Source: an uncultured Eubacteriaceae bacterium (lineage in GTDB: Bacteria > Bacillota > Clostridia > Peptostreptococcales > Anaerovoracaceae). Taken from it: DNA of 56,387 nt. Where the stretch lies: assembly GCA_903789635.1 (NCBI GenBank), contig CAIFEY010000016.1:1-56387 (forward strand), in the 5' to 3' direction. Both the position numbers and the translations under genes were made by a program. Under the pieces are notes generated by a model, which was not told the DNA's origin, did not search any database, and saw only the letters and a program-made list of their open reading frames with translations. Positions 53,335 to 56,387 of the stretch are shown piece after piece. Within the stretch, counting starts at the first letter, position 1. Each line of letters opens with the position of its first letter.

Positions 53335-53895
53335 TTAAGCCTTGTATTCCTTCCCCATCTGCCAGTACCTGATCACGGATCCCGTGCTCAGGTACTGGGC
53401 GCTCTGGAACTCGAACAGGACCGGGGACGCCTTCTCGTAGTCGATCTTTCCCTGCTCGGTGAGGCACTCCTCCTGCACGAATGTGTGCTCCGGCTTCAGG
53501 ATGTAGTTGGTGAAGTTTCCGACCTCGATGGAATCCACCACGCGGCACTCCATGCATACCGGCGCGTCGTCGATGATCGGCGCCTTCTCGAGTTCCCCGA
53601 AGTGGTGCGCGAACACGCCCGACTTGTCCGTCGCCGCTCCCTTGGTAATTCCGCAGTAATCCGCCGCGGTCAGCATCTTCTGGTCGACCAGGCTCACGGA
53701 CAGCACGCCGTTCTCCTTGATCGCCGCATCCGAGACCTCGTGCGCCTTATCGATGCTCACCAGCAGGTGTCCGTGCTCCACGACGCCTACGTGTGCGATC
53801 GTGAGAAAATTGGTCCTTCCGTCCTTCAGCACCACGCCGACCACCGTCACCGGCGTCGGGTACAATCCCATTACTGATCCGATATCCTTCTGCAT
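53335..53895 (-). CDS. Flavin reductase-like / flavoredoxin family protein
   Basis: The ~186-aa protein starts at 53895 (MQKDIGSVMGLYPTPVTVVG), with GGAGG 7 bp upstream. NFLTIAHVGVVEHGHLLVSIDKAHEVSDAA and ENGVLSVSLVDQ are typical of the FMN-binding split-barrel flavin reductase group in anaerobes (flavoredoxin-like). It likely carries FMN and acts in NAD(P)H- or ferredoxin-linked electron transfer. It is divergent from an HxlR regulator across a clear operator, so it is probably the regulated target. Confidence 0.85.
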   Translation of the reverse strand: MQKDIGSVMGLYPTPVTVVGVVLKDGRTNFLTIAHVGVVEHGHLLVSIDKAHEVSDAAIKENGVLSVSLVDQKMLTAADYCGITKGAATDKSGVFAHHFGELEKAPIIDDAPVCMECRVVDSIEVGNFTNYILKPEHTFVQEECLTEQGKIDYEKASPVLFEFQSAQYLSTGSVIRYWQMGKEYKA

Positions 53896-54056
53896 TCTTC
53901 TGCCTCCTGTTCCTGTTAAAGCAAGTTTCATGACCGCCGCGCGCCCATTTCTTCCGGCCGCACTTGCGCGATCACTTCTATCTGTGGTAAAAATAACATA
54001 GCGATACACAATTCGCAAGAATGCACTTTAAAGTAATATACGCACTTTTACCATAC

Positions 54057-54077
54057 ATAGTATCTTTTAGAAACTAT
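54057..54077. promoter_or_regulatory. Near-perfect operator palindrome between flavin reductase and hxlR
   Basis: ATAGTATCT and AGAAACTAT arms flank a TTT centre. Of 21 positions all but four or five are self-complementary. It lies in the divergent intergenic region, 56 bp before hxlR, as expected for an HxlR-family operator. Confidence 0.65.
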
Positions 54078-54132
54078 ACATCTCGCCGCGAGGCACAGCC
54101 ATGTGCCCGCGCGTTTCAACCAAGGAGGAACC

Positions 54133-54513
54133 ATGTCCACGACAAAAAACAAAGCCGCATCCACCAACAGGGCTGATGCCTTAACTGACGCCAGGCCGTT
54201 CCACTGCCCGGTCGAGGCAACCTTCAGCCAGATCGGCGGAAAATACAAGATGATCATCCTCTACCACCTGAAAGAGGACGGCGTTCTCCGCTTCAACCAG
54301 CTCCAAAAATATATCCCACAGGCCACCGCCAAGATGCTCTCCCAGCAGCTGCGGGAGATGGAGGCGGACGGGCTCGTCCACCGCGAGGTCTACCCCGTCG
54401 TCCCGCCCAAGGTCGAGTACTCCCTGACTGAGCGCGGCGCGACCCTGGGACCGATCATCGACGAGGTCTGCGAGTGGGGACGCACCTACATGGCGGGGAC
54501 ATTCGACGACTAA
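54133..54513 (+). CDS. HxlR-family redox-type regulator
   Basis: The ~126-aa protein starts at 54133 (MSTTKNKAAST, GGAGG 4 bp upstream). FHCPVEATFSQIGGKYKMIILYHL opens the winged helix with the conserved cysteine seen in thiol/quinone-sensing members (YodB/HypR type). The recognition region is FNQLQKYIPQATAKMLSQQLREMEADGLV, followed by VEYSLTERG. It probably represses the divergent flavin reductase and is inactivated by oxidised thiols or quinones. Confidence 0.9.
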   Translation: MSTTKNKAASTNRADALTDARPFHCPVEATFSQIGGKYKMIILYHLKEDGVLRFNQLQKYIPQATAKMLSQQLREMEADGLVHREVYPVVPPKVEYSLTERGATLGPIIDEVCEWGRTYMAGTFDD

Positions 54514-54587
54514 GACGACCGGAACGATTGGGATTATTAAGATGATAATAAATCCGAATTGAAAAATCCGGATCGTCTGCGGAAAAC

Positions 54588-54629
54588 TTGATCGTGATCA
54601 AAGTATCCTCCCGTCCCCTGCGGTAATAT
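54588..54629 (+). promoter_or_regulatory. FNR/Dnr-type box with class II promoter
   Basis: A perfect TTGAT-CGTG-ATCAA palindrome (54588-54601) is followed by TAATAT (54624-54629). If transcription starts near 54636, the box centres at -41.5, the classic class II activator position. The Crp/Fnr-family gene 0.9 kb downstream is the obvious candidate activator. Confidence 0.75.
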
Positions 54630-54723
54630 ACAGGTACAAGGAAGGGGAAAAGCGAGGACAGACTTCCCCGCATCCGTATCGTATCTGTCATTATCTGACA
54701 CGCAGAGAAACAGGAGGAACATC

Positions 54724-55429
54724 ATGACTGCAAGAATCAACGAAAATATGACACTCGCCGAAATCGTAAAAGAATACCCACAGACCATCGGCATCTTAAA
54801 CGAGCTCCACATGGACTACTGCTGCAACGGCTTCCACACGCTCCGTCAGGGCGCGGACGAGAAGGACGTCGAGATGACATCCCTGCTGAAGAGGCTGAAC
54901 ACCGCCGCAGACAAGCCGATCGCAAAGGCGGACACCGCCGAGGACATCGAGGCGTTCCGCGAGCTCAGCATCGACGAGATGATCGAGAGCGTCCAGAACA
55001 CGCACCACATCACCGAACGTCAGATGATGGCGGACGTCGAGACGATGGCTGAATAAGATCCTGATCGTGCACTATCCGCACCATGGCGCCGAACTCGTGA
55101 AGATCCACAGCCTCTACGCCAGACTGAAGGCGGAGCTGGAAGAACACTTCGCCAAGGAAGAGAGGGAGGTATTCCCGCAGCTGATCGGCAATCGTCATCC
55201 GGATGAGGGACAAAGGACACTCGTCGATTCACTCATCCACGAGCACAGTTCTGCCGGCGACATGATCAAGGAACTGGAAGTCCTCACGAACAACTTCACG
55301 GCTCCGGCAGACGGCTGCGCGACCTACCGGGCGACCTTTGCCGGCCTGCAGGAACTGACCCAGGATATTTTCATCCACATCTTTAAGGAAAACTCCATCC
55401 TGTTCCCGGAGATTCTGGAGCAGGAGTAA
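54724..55429 (+). pseudogene. Fe-S cluster repair di-iron protein (RIC/ScdA), frameshifted
   Basis: The first frame (54724-55056) encodes the DUF542/ScdA-N domain (MTLAEIVKEYPQTIGILNELHMDYCCNG) and stops after NTHHITERQMMADVETMAE. The hemerythrin half continues in the +1 frame from 55055 on (KILIVHYPHHGAELVKIHSLYARLKAELEEHFAKEE...). A complete family member is one chain of about 230 aa with that exact junction. The stop arises in GCTGAATAAG; one base fewer restores the reading. It is a recent frameshift, a sequencing error, or two separate polypeptides (RBS before the second half absent). RIC proteins repair Fe-S clusters after NO or oxidative damage. Confidence 0.75.
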
Positions 55430-55467
55430 CCATTCCACCCACTGCAATCACCTGAAAGGACCGATTT

Positions 55468-56142
55468 ATGAAGACGTGTGAGCACTGCAGTTCCTGCATA
55501 CAGGGAATCCCCTTCCTGGAGGTTCTGCCGATTGAGCAGCAGGAACACCTGATTAAGACCGCCATCCACTCCGCCTATCCTAAGGGGGCTGCCCTGTTCG
55601 AGCAGGACAGCCCGGCGGATTCCCTCTGGGTCATCCACGGCGGCCGCGTTAAGCTCTCCCGTCTGGACATGGACGGTCGTGAGCAGGTCATCGAGATCCT
55701 GGGAGAGGGCGAGACGATCTGGGAGGATTTCTTCTCTGAGGATCAGGTTTACCCCTGCAGTGCCATCTGCCTGGAGGAGGTCCACACCTGCCGGATCCCG
55801 GGAGAAAACCTCGATTACATCCTGAGCCATCCCGCCAGCACGCGGCAGGTCATCCGCCTGCTCAGCAAGAAACTGAACGACGCGAACCGGCGGACCCTGC
55901 TGCTCATGCAGACCAATCCCAAGGCCAGGCTCGCGGGTTTCCTCGCCGATCGCTCCGCCCACACCCTGGACGGTTCCGTCTCTCTCCGCCTGGACGACAT
56001 CGCCGGCTCCATCGGCGTCCGCCCGGAGACCGTCTCCCGCAAGCTGCGGGAGCTCATCCGCGAGGGCGTGATCGAGAAGCACGGTCAGAGCACATTCCGG
56101 ATTATTAACCGCGAGCGGCTCCTGGAGATCGCGGAGAGGTGA
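55468..56142 (+). CDS. Crp/Fnr-family regulator with N-terminal Cys motif
   Basis: The 224-aa protein has Cys4, Cys7 and Cys10 at the N-terminus, a cyclic-nucleotide-binding-type beta-roll (PKGAALFEQDSPADSLWVIHGGRVKLSR) and a C-terminal winged helix (LRLDDIAGSIGVRPETVSRKLRELIREGVI) with the E-x-x-S-R recognition pattern of FNR/Dnr proteins, which read TTGAT-N4-ATCAA. The clustered cysteines could bind an Fe-S centre or heme for O2/NO sensing. It follows the RIC gene by 38 bp and matches the FNR box ahead of it. Confidence 0.88.
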   Translation: MKTCEHCSSCIQGIPFLEVLPIEQQEHLIKTAIHSAYPKGAALFEQDSPADSLWVIHGGRVKLSRLDMDGREQVIEILGEGETIWEDFFSEDQVYPCSAICLEEVHTCRIPGENLDYILSHPASTRQVIRLLSKKLNDANRRTLLLMQTNPKARLAGFLADRSAHTLDGSVSLRLDDIAGSIGVRPETVSRKLRELIREGVIEKHGQSTFRIINRERLLEIAER

Positions 56143-56348
56143 TCGCCGGGCGGGGGGACGGGACGCCGGGACCACGACGGCGAATTCGTTATCTCAGCGC
56201 CGCCCTGCTGTACCAGCTTGAACATGGTAGAGAAAAGGGCGCGGAAGGTTGGCGTATGCAATATCCACCATTTTCTGTCAGCATCGATAGCACGATTGCG
56301 ATTCCGGCGCCTGGATCAGCGGGGTATGGCGCCGCCTGATATGATCAC

Positions 56349-56387
56349 CCTAAAGTAGACAGCAAAAAGATCGAAATCTACTTTAGG
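56349..56387. repeat. Inverted repeat at the window's right edge
   Basis: CCTAAAGTAGA (56349-56359) is exactly complementary to TCTACTTTAGG (56377-56387), which forms the last bases of the window. It may be one end of a mobile element or a repeat that ended the contig. Confidence 0.45.

Noticed and set aside
1-56387. tRNA, rRNA, tmRNA or RNase P RNA genes
   Set aside because: No T-loop, P4 or rRNA signature strings were found on either strand by eye.

Overview
The window reads as a moderately GC-rich, anaerobic low-redox Firmicute, most likely an amino-acid-fermenting member of the Eubacteriales. This is inferred from gene content: FtsEX with a Firmicutes-type M23 partner, DUF1836, a YerC/TrpR-like repressor, split transketolase, a four-subunit 2-oxoacid:ferredoxin oxidoreductase, a hexameric-type glutamate dehydrogenase, glycolipid glycosyltransferases of the CpoA type, and AGGAGG ribosome binding sites throughout. 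No rRNA, tRNA, CRISPR array or complete transposon is visible.

Layout. 0.6-4 kb: a DUF1836 regulator, an SGNH hydrolase, a RecX with a striking His-rich insert, and an Sfp-type phosphopantetheinyl transferase. 4.6-9.3 kb: a very large secreted repeat protein (InlB-type beta repeats plus Asn-rich repeats). 9.3-11.85 kb: a 2.5-kb stretch with no credible gene but very dense DNA/RNA secondary structure: an orphan terminator, a dispersed dyad element, a chain of eight hairpins, and three 169-nt hairpin units, two of them in a 312-bp tandem repeat, whose stems show compensatory changes. 11.85-19 kb: a minus-strand envelope/division and repair group (YerC-like, S41 protease, RecJ, M23 hydrolase, FtsX, FtsE, odd P-loop protein). 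19.2-29.4 kb: a catabolic cluster (2-hydroxyacid dehydrogenase, nitrilase, CoA-transferase, porBADC, an IclR regulator, a second C-N hydrolase, an MFS carrier) in which two operons share an almost identical promoter/operator block. 30.7-36 kb: transketolase, NnrD, and an MgtE magnesium transporter preceded by an unlisted 30-codon leader peptide and attenuator-like hairpin. 36.6-46 kb: gdhA, a two-glycosyltransferase/TVP38 glycolipid operon, and assorted single genes including a 24-codon peptide. 46-56.4 kb: a CHASE/GGDEF/PAS protein, an orphan SirTM-type sirtuin, TetR, a DUF4143 ATPase, an MBL hydrolase, a flavin reductase/HxlR pair around a clear operator, and an FNR-box-driven Fe-S repair gene (frameshifted) next to a Crp/Fnr regulator. 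The window ends exactly on an inverted repeat.

Working picture: the IclR cluster probably imports and degrades a nitrile- or amide-containing compound, feeds a 2-oxoacid to ferredoxin-linked oxidation, and recovers energy through CoA transfer. The most likely undescribed element is the structured noncoding block at 9.4-11.85 kb. The best small-scale novelties are the mgtE leader, the orphan SirTM, and the twin IclR promoters. All functional assignments come from reading motifs; no database search was run.
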